Shown here one piece after another: positions 24,487 to 33,370 of a stretch of 64,000 nucleotides of DNA. Source of the stretch: Riemerella anatipestifer (GTDB taxonomy: Bacteria > Bacteroidota > Bacteroidia > Flavobacteriales > Weeksellaceae). The notes below the pieces were generated by a model. The model ran no database searches. It worked only from the letters and a program-made list of their open reading frames with translations, and was not told the DNA's origin. The DNA is taken from positions 82,672 through 146,671 of the forward strand of contig NZ_QXHU01000004.1 in NCBI RefSeq assembly GCF_009663465.1, read 5' to 3'. The translations under genes were made by a program, and so were the position numbers. Within the stretch, counting starts at the first letter, position 1. Each line of letters starts with the position of its first letter.

Positions 24487-25388
24487 TGATATCTATTTGT
24501 ATTCCTATCTATAATACTGAAGTTACCACGCTAGTAACCGCTTTGAAATCCGAAATAAAAACGAACGATTTAAATGCAGAAATCGTTTTAATAGACGATG
24601 CTTCCGATGAGTATTACTGTGGGCTAAATAAACCGCTGGAAGTTGCTGTGGATACAATGGTCTGGCTTCCTAAAAATGTGGGAAGAGCTAGAATAAGAAA
24701 CTTATTTTTGAAGTATGCTAAAGGTCAATATCTATTATTTTTAGATAGTGATGGCGAAATTATATCTAACCAATTCATTCAGAATTATCAAAAAATCATT
24801 ACAGAGAATAAAGATGTAAAAGTCGTTTATGGCGGAGGTGGTACTCAAAAAGAAAAACCTTTAACAGGGCAGTATTTGAGATGGAAATTTGCTAATGAAC
24901 GAGAAAATTTGCCTTTGCTTCAACGAAAAAGAAATAAGCGTTTATCTTTTCAGACCAATAATTTTCTAATAGATAGGGATATTTTTTCACAGTGTTTATT
25001 TGAAGAACAACTTACTGGCTACGGATATGAGGACATAGTTTTTGCAAAAGATTTAAAAGACAGAGGAGTCAATATTTTTCACATAGATAATCCTGTTTTA
25101 AATTTTTATTTAGATACCAATGAAGCCTATTTAAAAAAGATAGAAGATTCTATAGATAATCTTTGTTTTTTGTTAAAAAATTCTCCTAAAAGAGTAGAAG
25201 ATATTAAACTTATCAAAGCGTACTACTTGGTAAACAAACTAAAATTGAACTCCCTTTTATCAAGGCTTTTTTCATCTTTTGGAAAAGAATTTCTCCGAGA
25301 AAAATTGCTTAGTGGAAAGGTAAGTCTTAGATACCTAGATATGTATAAACTGGGTTTATTATTAGAAAAAATAAATCCCTCCGTTTAA
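24486..25388 (+). CDS. Glycosyltransferase family 2
   Basis: A GT-A sugar transferase. MISICIPIYNTEV begins the fold, IVLIDDASDE (about 34-43) and YLLFLDSDGEI (about 76-86; DXD-type metal site) are typical, and LTGYGYEDIVFAKDLKDRG near 177-195 carries the ED acid/base region. It is coupled to the family-9 glycosyltransferase (stop and start share base 24486), so the two probably build the same surface glycan. The acceptor is unknown. Confidence 0.9.
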   Translation: MISICIPIYNTEVTTLVTALKSEIKTNDLNAEIVLIDDASDEYYCGLNKPLEVAVDTMVWLPKNVGRARIRNLFLKYAKGQYLLFLDSDGEIISNQFIQNYQKIITENKDVKVVYGGGGTQKEKPLTGQYLRWKFANERENLPLLQRKRNKRLSFQTNNFLIDRDIFSQCLFEEQLTGYGYEDIVFAKDLKDRGVNIFHIDNPVLNFYLDTNEAYLKKIEDSIDNLCFLLKNSPKRVEDIKLIKAYYLVNKLKLNSLLSRLFSSFGKEFLREKLLSGKVSLRYLDMYKLGLLLEKINPSV

Positions 25389-25403
25389 GAAGGGATTATT
25401 TAT
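25367..25403. terminator. Probable terminator between convergent genes
   Basis: AATCCCT (25374-25380) faces AGGGATT (25391-25397) with AT-rich flanks. It overlaps the end of the glycosyltransferase gene and lies before the stop of surE. Confidence 0.5.
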
Positions 25404-25408
25404 GAAGT

Positions 25409-26176
25409 TTAGGAGTTTAGTATCTCTTTTAGGCTTTCCAAATGCTCATAAGCAGTAAGGTCAAATTTCACAGGAACTACAGAAATATAACCTTCGGCTA
25501 GAGCGTTTTCATCGGCATCTTTGTTGGTGTCCATATTATTGAAATAGCCAGTAAGCCAATAATATTTTTTACCGTGAGGGTTTACTCTTTCATCAAAACT
25601 TTCTTCCCATTTTGCATGGGCTTGTTTACAAACTTTAATACCTTTTATATCCTCTTTTTTCAGATTAGGGATATTTACATTCAATACCATACCTTTAGGC
25701 ATAGGATTTTCTAAGGATTTTCTAACGATGGTTTGTATAAATTCTTTAGCTTGAGAAAAATCTGCTTCCCAACTGAAATCTAAAAGTGAAAACCCAATAG
25801 CAGGAAGTCCCTCCACACCAGCCTCTACGGCAGCAGACATAGTCCCCGAATATATCACATTGATGGAAGAATTAGCTCCGTGATTGATGCCCGAAACCAC
25901 AAGGTCAGGTTTGCGAGTAAGTATCTTATCCAATGCGAATTTTACGCAGTCCACAGGAGTGCCGCTAAGAGCGTAATCTTTCTGTGGGCCTTCCATAGAA
26001 ATTTCTTCGTAGGTAAGGGTAGAGTTGATAGTGATGGCGTGTCCTTTTCCAGATTGAGGAGAATTAGGAGCCACTACGACTACATCTCCAATTTCGTTCA
26101 TAAAAGAAACGAGGCTGCGTATGCCAGGAGCGGTAATTCCATCGTCATTGGTAACCAATATAAGAGGCTTTTTCAT
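25409..26176 (-). CDS. surE: 5'/3'-nucleotidase SurE
   Basis: A metal-dependent nucleoside monophosphate phosphatase linked to stationary-phase survival. The N-terminus LVTNDDGITAPGI (8-20) supplies the Asp-Asp metal site, Ser in NSPQSGKGHAIT and Asn in VSGINHGAN (near 98) complete it. The frame is open upstream to 26248, but I place the start at the ATG at 26176, since MKKPLILVTNDDG is the conserved beginning and the longer form would run across the promoter of the divergent protease gene. Confidence 0.94.
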   Translation of the reverse strand: MKKPLILVTNDDGITAPGIRSLVSFMNEIGDVVVVAPNSPQSGKGHAITINSTLTYEEISMEGPQKDYALSGTPVDCVKFALDKILTRKPDLVVSGINHGANSSINVIYSGTMSAAVEAGVEGLPAIGFSLLDFSWEADFSQAKEFIQTIVRKSLENPMPKGMVLNVNIPNLKKEDIKGIKVCKQAHAKWEESFDERVNPHGKKYYWLTGYFNNMDTNKDADENALAEGYISVVPVKFDLTAYEHLESLKEILNS

Positions 26177-26236
26177 AATTTGTAACAAATTTTCACAAAA
26201 ATAACCAAAAAAAATAGAGCAATGAAAAATAAGTAT

Positions 26237-26244
26237 TAAATTTG
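26237..26244 (+). promoter_or_regulatory. Candidate -7 box of the protease gene
   Basis: TAAATTTG is a perfect TAnnTTTG match, 67 bp upstream of the ATG at 26311. It supports that ATG over an upstream in-frame start at 26242. Confidence 0.55.
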
Positions 26245-26310
26245 GCATTCCTATTGCGTTTCAGTAGCGGAAAAAGGATTGTTTTAATTATTAAAATAAA
26301 GTATAGTTTT

Positions 26311-28431
26311 ATGTTTAAAAAAATAAAAATTAATACACTATTATTATTTGTTCCACTTACCACTTTAATATTTTGCTTTAACTCACCTAAGAATGATGAT
26401 GAGAAAATGCAGACTATTATGATGAGTGTTCGTAATACACTGTCTTATTTGCATTATAGCCCAAAGCCTATCAATGATGCGTATTCGCAAGATGTTTATA
26501 ATAAATATTTTGAAAAGATAGACCCATTTAAGCGTTACTTCTTGAAGTCTGATATGCAAGAGTTTGAAAAACATAAAACTAAGCTAGACGACTATCTTAA
26601 CCAAGGAGATTTAACTTTTTATAAACTTACTACCGACCGTCTTTATCAGCGTATGGAGGAGCTGGATGGGATTACTCAAGAAATTTTTAGTAAGCCTATT
26701 GACCTAAATGAAAATGAGGTGTTAGTTTTAGAACCAAAAGATAAAGAGGCTCCAGTTGATAAGGCGGATTTGGCTAAGGAATGGAAAAGGTATATTAAAT
26801 ATAATATTCTACAAGAAATGGAAGTGATGAGCAATAGAGAGGAGCGAAGAAAAAAACTCAAAGACTCTCTTATTGCTAATAAATTGAAGGACACTGTAAC
26901 ACTCAAGATTCTTTCTCTAGAAGAGAAAAAAATAAAAGCGACTGAAGAGATTAAAGACTTGATGTCTAATATGTTCAAGAGATTCCAAAAGAGAAAAAAA
27001 ATGGATTGGTTCTCTGTTTATATGAATGCTTACACAGAAGTTTTTGACCCGCATACTAACTACTATTCTCCTAAGGATAAAGAAGATTTTGATATGCAGT
27101 TTAAAGGTTCATTTATAGGGATAGGGGCGGTGATACAAGAGAAAAAAGGAGGTATATTCCTTGGTGCTCTTACCGTAGGAGCTCCTGCTTGGAAGTCTAA
27201 ACAACTCACCGAAGGCGATAAACTTATTAAAGTAAAACCTTCTCCTAAAGAGGAAGCTATTAGTGTTAATGGTATGTTGGTGGACGAGGTAGTAAGATAC
27301 ATAAGAGGTAAAAAAGACACACCTGTTACGCTTACTGTAATAAAGAAAGACGGAACGATAAAAGATGTTACTCTTATTAGAGATGAGGTACAGATAGAGG
27401 ATACATTTGCTAGAAGTTTAGTTATCAATACAGCTAAAGGCGAGAAAGTAGGTTATATTTATTTACCGAGCTTTAATGCCGATTTTGGAGATGCTAAGGG
27501 CAGAAATGCATCTGATGATGTAAAAGCCGAAATTACAAAACTTAAAAAAGAGGGTGTGGCTCGTCTTATTTTGGATTTGAGAAATAATGGAGGAGGCTCA
27601 CTTTCTGAAGTGGTAGATATGATGGGATTGTTTATGAACAATGGTCCTGTAGTACAAATAAAAGATGGAAATGGTAAGACGGAAGTTTATAAAAATAAAA
27701 CAAATGCTCCTGTATGGGACGGTCCTTTGTTAATTATGCAAAACGAGTTGTCGGCTTCGGCGTCTGAAATTTTGGCAGGAGCAATGAAGGCTTACGGTAG
27801 AGCAGTTATCTTTGGTTCGCCTAGTTCTTACGGAAAGGGAACGGTGCAAACTTTTGTAGATTTGAATAGATTTTTAAACACTTCTGACGATTTTGGAGCA
27901 TTGAAACTTACCATACAGAAGTTTTATGGTATAGACGGAGCTTCTAATCAGCGTAAGGGGATTACTTCGGATATTAGCCTTAAAGACTTCTTCTCTTATG
28001 CCGAAATAGGGGAGCGTTATCAGGACTATGCTTTGGCGTGGGATAAAATTGGGACTACAGATTTTAAACCACTTAACCAGCTTAATATCGCGGCTTTAGT
28101 TAAACGAAGCCAAGAGAGAATGGCTAATAACAGCACTTATCAGTTGCTACAAGAGTCTGCTCAATGGAAAGAAAGTTTGGATAAAGAGAAATCTATTACC
28201 ATCAATCAATCTAAGTTTAATGATTTGATGAAGAAAAGAAAGCAGGAAATCGAGCGTTTTAAAGCATTGGATAAGTATAATAATGGACTGAAATTTACCC
28301 TCCATAAAGAAGAACTAATGAGAGGGAAAAAAGATACCGCTTTTGCTCATAAGAGTAATGCGTGGCTCAAAGGTTTAAAGAAAGACCTCTTTTTGCAAGA
28401 GGGAGTTAACGTCGTTTTGGATATAAAATAA
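26311..28431 (+). CDS. Carboxy-terminal processing protease (Tsp/Prc-like)
   Basis: A periplasmic S41 serine protease that trims or degrades envelope proteins from the C-terminus. N-terminal hydrophobic signal (MFKKIKINTLLLFVPLTTLI), a helical N-domain, a PDZ domain near 240-340 (GSFIGIGAVIQEKKGG ... ISVNGMLVDEVVRY), and the S41 core with VGYIYLPSF, LILDLRNNGGGSL, the catalytic Ser in NELSASASEILAG near 480 and Lys in SSYGKGTVQ near 507. The C-terminal DUF3340-like part completes the Tsp layout. Length 706 is normal for the long Tsp group. Confidence 0.93.
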   Translation: MFKKIKINTLLLFVPLTTLIFCFNSPKNDDEKMQTIMMSVRNTLSYLHYSPKPINDAYSQDVYNKYFEKIDPFKRYFLKSDMQEFEKHKTKLDDYLNQGDLTFYKLTTDRLYQRMEELDGITQEIFSKPIDLNENEVLVLEPKDKEAPVDKADLAKEWKRYIKYNILQEMEVMSNREERRKKLKDSLIANKLKDTVTLKILSLEEKKIKATEEIKDLMSNMFKRFQKRKKMDWFSVYMNAYTEVFDPHTNYYSPKDKEDFDMQFKGSFIGIGAVIQEKKGGIFLGALTVGAPAWKSKQLTEGDKLIKVKPSPKEEAISVNGMLVDEVVRYIRGKKDTPVTLTVIKKDGTIKDVTLIRDEVQIEDTFARSLVINTAKGEKVGYIYLPSFNADFGDAKGRNASDDVKAEITKLKKEGVARLILDLRNNGGGSLSEVVDMMGLFMNNGPVVQIKDGNGKTEVYKNKTNAPVWDGPLLIMQNELSASASEILAGAMKAYGRAVIFGSPSSYGKGTVQTFVDLNRFLNTSDDFGALKLTIQKFYGIDGASNQRKGITSDISLKDFFSYAEIGERYQDYALAWDKIGTTDFKPLNQLNIAALVKRSQERMANNSTYQLLQESAQWKESLDKEKSITINQSKFNDLMKKRKQEIERFKALDKYNNGLKFTLHKEELMRGKKDTAFAHKSNAWLKGLKKDLFLQEGVNVVLDIK

Positions 28432-28450
28432 ATTTTTTAAGGATAATTGC

Positions 28451-28494
28451 TATGGGGGAGTATTATATCATTTTACTCCCCTATGCTTTTATAA
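28451..28494 (+). terminator. Probable terminator after the protease gene
   Basis: ATGGGGGAGTA (28452-28462) pairs with TACTCCCCTAT (28474-28484) with one G-T pair, followed by GCTTTTA. Confidence 0.6.
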
Positions 28495-28505
28495 AAATAT
28501 AAAAT

Positions 28506-29369
28506 ATGAGAGAAAATGTCAATCAAATTACAGATGATGTAAATCTTACACTCAAACAAATTTTAGAATACGAGATTTTTTCTTTAGGAAAGTACAGTTT
28601 AAGCGTTTACGAAATTGCGGCAGCAGTTATCGTGATACTTATCGGGATTCTGATAGTTAAAGTTACCCGTAAGGTGATTTATAGGTCGGATAGGTTAGAT
28701 TTGGGTAAGAAATTTGCGTTTTCGCAGATATTGCAGTATGCGATTTTTATCATTACATTTTTTATTGCAATGAAGGCTTTAGGCATCAATATTTCTCCTT
28801 TGTTGGTAGGTTCTGGGGCGATATTGGTGGGGATAGGTTTGGGGCTTCAGAATTTGTTTTTGGATTTTATTTCTGGGGTCATTATACTAGTGGACAGGAC
28901 GATAAAGGTGGGAGATGTAATAGATATAGATGGTATTGTAGGGCGAGTGGACCAAATACATATGAGAACGACCTCCATTATTACAAGAGATAATAAGAGT
29001 ATGATTTTTCCTAACTCGGTGCTTACCAAAGAAAAGCTAATTAATTTTTCGCACACAGATGAGATGGTTCGTTTTGATATAGAGGTGGGGGTGCATTACG
29101 ATACGGATATAGACCTTGCAACCCGTATTCTTATGGAAGCAGCTATGGAAAACGATTTTGTTTTCAAAAATGAGTTATATCAACCCGTAGTTCGGTTAGA
29201 AAACTTTGGGGACAGCTCATTGGATTTAAAATTATTCTACTTTTCTAAAGAGTTGTTCAGAGCTCCGCAAACCAAAAACGAAATCAGAAGGCTTATTTTA
29301 GCCAAGTTTAGAGAGAACGGCATTGTCATTCCTTATCCTATTAGAACAGTGGAGTTTCCCAAATTATAG
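28506..29369 (+). CDS. MscS-family mechanosensitive ion channel
   Basis: An inner-membrane channel that opens under membrane tension to release solutes at hypo-osmotic shock. Three hydrophobic segments in the first 120 residues (VYEIAAAVIVILIGILIVKV; FSQILQYAIFIITFFIAMKA; the pore helix LVGSGAILVGIGLGLQNLF) are followed by the beta domain VDRTIKVGDVIDIDGIVGRV and the alpha-beta cytoplasmic domain. The glycine-rich pore helix is the family hallmark. 287 residues matches small-conductance MscS proteins. Confidence 0.93.
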   Translation: MRENVNQITDDVNLTLKQILEYEIFSLGKYSLSVYEIAAAVIVILIGILIVKVTRKVIYRSDRLDLGKKFAFSQILQYAIFIITFFIAMKALGINISPLLVGSGAILVGIGLGLQNLFLDFISGVIILVDRTIKVGDVIDIDGIVGRVDQIHMRTTSIITRDNKSMIFPNSVLTKEKLINFSHTDEMVRFDIEVGVHYDTDIDLATRILMEAAMENDFVFKNELYQPVVRLENFGDSSLDLKLFYFSKELFRAPQTKNEIRRLILAKFRENGIVIPYPIRTVEFPKL

Positions 29370-29763
<394 letters not shown>

Positions 29764-30218
29764 ATGAAAAAGATAGCCTTTAAAGGTTCATTATTTATTT
29801 TTTTAGGCTTTGGTCTGTCGGTATACGGGCAGTACAACGGTCGTGTAGGGATTAACACCATAGAGCCGCAGGCGACTTTAGACATCTCTAAAGTAGCTTT
29901 GGCGAATTTGCCCAAGGGGCGGGCACAAGGCGTGATACTTCCCAACATTAAGACCTCGGAGCGAAACATTTTTACTGGAGTAAAGGCGGGTACTATGATT
30001 TATAATACCACTAAAAATTGTATTGATTGGTACAATGGCACCCAATGGTCTTGTTTGGACGGTTCCCAAGCCGATATTCCGCCAGTTGTATCGTCAGCTT
30101 TTAAGAGTGGAGATAAACAGACGATTTCGGTTTATGATGCAAAACAATAGTTGCATTTGCTGAACTTTAGCTTCCTCTTACGGTGAGCGGCTTCGGCGAG
30201 CGTGGCATCAAGGATTAG
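29764..30218 (+). pseudogene. Collapsed Fib_succ_major-type surface protein
   Basis: An open frame of 128 residues (29764-30150) has the same N-terminus as the two genes that follow: signal peptide FIFLGFGLSVYGQY, RVGINTIEPQATLDISK, LPKGRAQGVILPNIKTSERN and TMIYNTTKNCIDWYNGTQWS. It then stops. About 40 bp further on, in another frame, 30189-30218 encodes GFGERGIKD and a stop, matching the GFSVRCIKD end of the next paralogue (24 of 31 bases). The middle and lectin-like domain have been lost by internal deletion. The 128-residue secreted remnant may still be made. Confidence 0.8.
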
Positions 30219-30262
30219 CGTGGCGTTTTCGGAGGTAGGTTAAGGTCTAGGCTGTAGGAATT

Positions 30263-30283
30263 CCCAAACGGCACGCGTGAAAA
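30263..30283 (+). repeat. Post-gene spacer repeat, copy 1
   Basis: CCCAAACGGCACGCGTGAAAA lies 45 bp after the remnant stop codon, and a close copy (31971-31992) follows the second paralogue. The spacers were duplicated together with the genes. Confidence 0.75.
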
Positions 30284-30332
30284 AACAGGAAACAATAAAA
30301 TAAAGTATAAACCATAAATAAAGAATAGAAAA

Positions 30333-31937
30333 ATGAAAATAAAAATACCCTTGGGCGTTTTGGCTTTTTTAGGCTTTGGTCTGTCGGTGTATGGGCAGTA
30401 CGAGAAGCGTGTGGGCATTAACACACCCACACCTCAAGCCACTTTGGAAATAGCCAAAATAGAGTTGGCAAATTTGCCCGATGGTCACGTGCAGGGCGTG
30501 ATATTTCCCAAGTTAGAAACCTCAGAACGCAATACCTTTACCAGCAATGCAAAGGTAGGAACGATGATTTACAACCTCACCAAAAAGTGCATTGAGTGGT
30601 ATGATGGCACCCAATGGTCTTGCACGGACGGCACTCACGCCGATATTCCGCCTACGGTGGTTGAGGTTCCGTCAGTGCTCCAAATTAAAGGCACTGATAA
30701 ACGGATTGCATCGGTTTACGATGCGGATTTTCTTCCGTTCAGCACCCCTACGCAAGCGGCGAATTGGAACACCTCAATCCCTGCGGACGGAGCACCCGAA
30801 ACTATGACGATTGATTATCAAGGGAAGCTAACGACCAGCGGCTACGAGGTTCAGATTCCTGTGGTAGCTACGGGCTCGGGAACTTTGCCGGCTTATAGCG
30901 TTGGGACTTGGGTTTCTCCTGCGTACACTCAAAACGGAGTGGGGCGAATGGTGGTTTTATCTTGGGGAGAGCAGTCTTTTACTACGAGTACCCGTTGGAT
31001 TACGGCTTCGGTGAAGGCGTTGGGTGGCGATTTATTGGTGAAGAAGTTGGACATCAACGGCGGATTGGGAGCGGATATGAGCGGTAATTTGATGGCGTCC
31101 TTCCCACTTCCGGGGACAACGGAAAGATTTGAGCTAAGGGCGATAGCCGCCGTTCCTGATAGGTATTTTGATAAGAAAACCAATACGTATGCAGGAGGCG
31201 ATGCAAGCAGTTCTACTTGGGCAGCCAATGAATACGAACATCAGATGCTGTATGTCCCGATAAAGGGCTGGGACGGCAAAATATGGTTGAATATGAACTT
31301 GGGAGCTGACTATGCCAAGGCTGGAGGAAACGACTTTGATTTGAACGCTGCCTACACCAAGACCGACCATAAAGCCTACGGCTCCCTCTTCCAATGGCAG
31401 CGGAAAGCAGACGGGCACGAGCTTATCAACTGGACCTCTTCTACAAGTGGTACGCCTAAATATGGTACTACCACTACTTTATCTAATTCTTGGACGAACC
31501 CGGGGCACAGGAATTCTATCATAGGTAATGGTTTAGATTATTATTCTTGGGTTACTAATACCTTAAATAATGCAGCTACTAATAAGAACTTATGGCAGTC
31601 AGGGCAATCCAATAACCCTTGTCCTGTGGGGTATCATGTGCCTACTCACGCGGAGCAGATGGCTTTGCATAATGCGATTTTAGGTTATGATGCAGGTACT
31701 TCATTTACAAATTCTAATAAGATGTGGAACGAGCAAGTGCTCCGCCTGCCTGCTAGTGGTTACCGCAGCACCGGCAATGCCGCGATCAGCAATCGGAGCA
31801 GCACCGGCTACTTGTGGAGCAGCGAGCAGTACAGTAGCAACAACTCGTGGAGCCAATGGCTCAATAGCGGCGGTAGCGGCGCGGGTAGCGGTAGCTATCG
31901 TGCGGACGGCTTTAGCGTCCGCTGTATCAAGGATTAG
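30333..31937 (+). CDS. Secreted Fib_succ_major-domain protein, DGR-target-like
   Basis: 534 residues: signal peptide (about 1-23, ending SVYGQ), a VGINTPTPQATLEIAK segment as in Bacteroidota surface and fibre-like proteins, a less familiar beta-rich region (about 120-290), then a Fib_succ_major paralogous domain (about 300-534) with LNMNLGADYA, KAYGSLFQWQRKADGHEL, NPCPVGYHVPTHAEQ, LRLPASGYRS and a final RADGFSVRCIKD. This domain has the C-type-lectin fold and probably binds ligands outside the cell. From about 31755 the codons change to mainly AGC, GGC, GGT, TAC, AAC and AAT, unlike the rest of the gene. Function unknown; likely a surface adhesin or receptor. Confidence 0.85.
   Translation: MKIKIPLGVLAFLGFGLSVYGQYEKRVGINTPTPQATLEIAKIELANLPDGHVQGVIFPKLETSERNTFTSNAKVGTMIYNLTKKCIEWYDGTQWSCTDGTHADIPPTVVEVPSVLQIKGTDKRIASVYDADFLPFSTPTQAANWNTSIPADGAPETMTIDYQGKLTTSGYEVQIPVVATGSGTLPAYSVGTWVSPAYTQNGVGRMVVLSWGEQSFTTSTRWITASVKALGGDLLVKKLDINGGLGADMSGNLMASFPLPGTTERFELRAIAAVPDRYFDKKTNTYAGGDASSSTWAANEYEHQMLYVPIKGWDGKIWLNMNLGADYAKAGGNDFDLNAAYTKTDHKAYGSLFQWQRKADGHELINWTSSTSGTPKYGTTTTLSNSWTNPGHRNSIIGNGLDYYSWVTNTLNNAATNKNLWQSGQSNNPCPVGYHVPTHAEQMALHNAILGYDAGTSFTNSNKMWNEQVLRLPASGYRSTGNAAISNRSSTGYLWSSEQYSSNNSWSQWLNSGGSGAGSGSYRADGFSVRCIKD
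31725..31937 (+). other. Candidate DGR variable region
   Basis: The 3' end of the gene, encoding the ligand-facing end of the lectin-like domain. Of 60 sense codons from 31755 to 31934, 13 are AGC, and most others at exposed positions are GGC, GGT, TAC, AAC, AAT or AGT. All of these are one or two adenine changes away from AAC/AAT, the pattern left by adenine-specific mutagenic reverse transcription. Trp and other structural codons (TGG at 31815, 31848, 31857) are untouched. A 6-bp-arm hairpin (GCGGAC at 31902, GTCCGC at 31917) lies at the conserved end. The template and reverse transcriptase are not in this window. Confidence 0.55.
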
Positions 31938-31970
31938 CCGAGAGCGTTTCCTGTCTTGTGAGGGGCATTG

Positions 31971-31992
31971 CCCAAAACGGGACGCGTGAAAA
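31971..31992 (+). repeat. Post-gene spacer repeat, copy 2
   Basis: CCCAAAACGG followed by GACGCGTGAAAA, matching 30263-30283. It lies 34 bp after the second paralogue's stop codon. Confidence 0.75.
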
Positions 31993-32077
31993 CAATTTGC
32001 AGGGAGCGGGTGCCTAACCGCACACCTGCAGGAGTGCCAAAAAAGAAATAGTATAAATGTTAAAACAGAAATAGACA

Positions 32078-33145
32078 ATGAAAATAAAGAAACACTTCAG
32101 CCTTTTGGCTTTCTTAGGCTTTGCCCTATGGGCATACGGGCAGTACGAAAAGCGTATGGGCATTAACACCGCCCAACCCAAAGCCACTTTGGAGGTGGCA
32201 GAGATGCCGATTGATGAGAATAATAAGGATAAACCTCAAGGCGTTATTTTCCCTCATATCAGTACCGCAGAACGGAACACCTTTACAAATGTACCCGAAG
32301 GCACAATGATTTATAACACCACCAAAAACTGCATCGACTGGTACGACGGGGCGGTATGGAAATGCACCAACGGCACACAGGTAGATGTGGCGTTTACTCC
32401 TTCGGAAAAGTGTTTAAGCCTCGTGTACGACCGCTGTTTCGGGAAGACCACTTTGGAATGTTTGGGCTATGGTGCCGATGTAAGGGAACACGATTTTATA
32501 TACTGTGAAATTCAAGGACCGGACGGCAGAAGATGGCTCAGCAATAACCTCGGAGCAGAATATGCACGAGTGGGTTCTTCGGTATTTGACCCGACAAAAC
32601 AAGCGACTTCCAAAACCGACCATAATGCGTACGGCTCTTTGTTCCAGTGGCAGCGTAAACCAGACGGGCACGAGTTGGTCAATTGGAGTGGAGCGGCAAG
32701 TGGGACTATGAAGTATGGGCACAACCCTACGCCTTCTACCTCGTGGACTATACCTGGGGACAACCGCTCAATGGGGAACTATACTCTTGTGTCGTGGGTT
32801 AAAGATGCGGTTAATATGGCTGGACCTTATAATTTGTGGGAAGTAAATGGTGAGAACAACCCTTGCCCCGACGGCTATCGTGTGCCTACCAATACGGAGT
32901 ATCAGGCTTTAGCAGCTTCTGCCACTCTGTGGAGTGAAACCACGATGAAATTGCCTGTGGCGGGATTCCGTGGTTGGAGTACTTCGTCCATTGCTTTGGG
33001 AAGTACAGGATTGGTGGGGCATTATTGGAGCAATAAAGGTAGTATAGACCAGGCTTATAGCCTCAAATTTAATGAGAGTAGTGTAGAGAGTAATCGTATA
33101 GAATATAGAGCCAATGGTTTCAGCGTAAGATGCATCAAAAATTAG
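32078..33145 (+). CDS. Secreted Fib_succ_major-domain protein
   Basis: 355 residues, paralogue of the preceding gene without its middle region. Signal peptide (about 1-22, ending WAYGQ), RMGINTAQPKATLEVAEMP, then the Fib_succ_major domain (about 125-355): WLSNNLGAEYARVGSSVF, NAYGSLFQWQRKPDGHEL, NPCPDGYRVPTNTEYQ, LPVAGFRGWS and RANGFSVRCIKN. The 3' end uses the ordinary AT-leaning codons of this genome, in contrast to the second paralogue. A long inverted repeat follows at 33266. Confidence 0.87.
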   Translation: MKIKKHFSLLAFLGFALWAYGQYEKRMGINTAQPKATLEVAEMPIDENNKDKPQGVIFPHISTAERNTFTNVPEGTMIYNTTKNCIDWYDGAVWKCTNGTQVDVAFTPSEKCLSLVYDRCFGKTTLECLGYGADVREHDFIYCEIQGPDGRRWLSNNLGAEYARVGSSVFDPTKQATSKTDHNAYGSLFQWQRKPDGHELVNWSGAASGTMKYGHNPTPSTSWTIPGDNRSMGNYTLVSWVKDAVNMAGPYNLWEVNGENNPCPDGYRVPTNTEYQALAASATLWSETTMKLPVAGFRGWSTSSIALGSTGLVGHYWSNKGSIDQAYSLKFNESSVESNRIEYRANGFSVRCIKN

Positions 33146-33265
33146 AACAGGCGGTATTGCTTTGGGTAAAATACCCTATCAATTTGGGTAGATTTATGCC
33201 TTTTTTTAAGAGAGATTGAACCCAATTTACAACCCCTCTCAAAGTGCCTATAATAGGGGTATTAA

Positions 33266-33305
33266 AAAACGTAAGCATCTTTTACCAAAAAGATGCTTAC
33301 GTTTT
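33266..33305. terminator. 18-bp perfect stem, probable bidirectional terminator
   Basis: AAAACGTAAGCATCTTTT (33266-33283) is exactly complementary to 33288-33305 with loop ACCA. It lies between the converging third paralogue and the GLPGLI gene. Its right part belongs to the element shared with 1299-1336. Confidence 0.75.
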
Positions 33306-33331
33306 GCCCAAAACCTAGTTACGTTTTTGTG
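33294..33331. repeat. 38-nt element shared with 1299-1336
   Basis: Matches 1299-1336 at 34 of 38 positions and lies 39 bp downstream of the GLPGLI gene's stop codon. A further partial echo (CTGCTTATGTTTTTACAG) follows near 33338. Confidence 0.7.
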
Positions 33332-33370
33332 AAAACCTGCTTATGTTTTTACAGAAACCTGGGCAGGCGT

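Noticed and set aside
26177-26248. Longer N-terminus of SurE
   Set aside because: SurE proteins begin just before LVTNDDG; the extra 24 residues are not family-like and cross the divergent promoter region.
26242-26310. Upstream start for the tail-specific protease
   Set aside because: It overlaps a good -7 promoter box and puts non-signal residues before the hydrophobic signal; the ATG at 26311 is better.
27063-27428. Minus-strand frame of 121 residues inside the S41 protease gene
   Set aside because: Shadow of the protease PDZ region; composition is not protein-like.
31687-32078. Alternative frames on both strands across the end of the second Fib_succ_major gene
   Set aside because: They are open because the AGC/GGC-rich codons avoid stops in other frames; the main frame carries the conserved lectin-like domain end.
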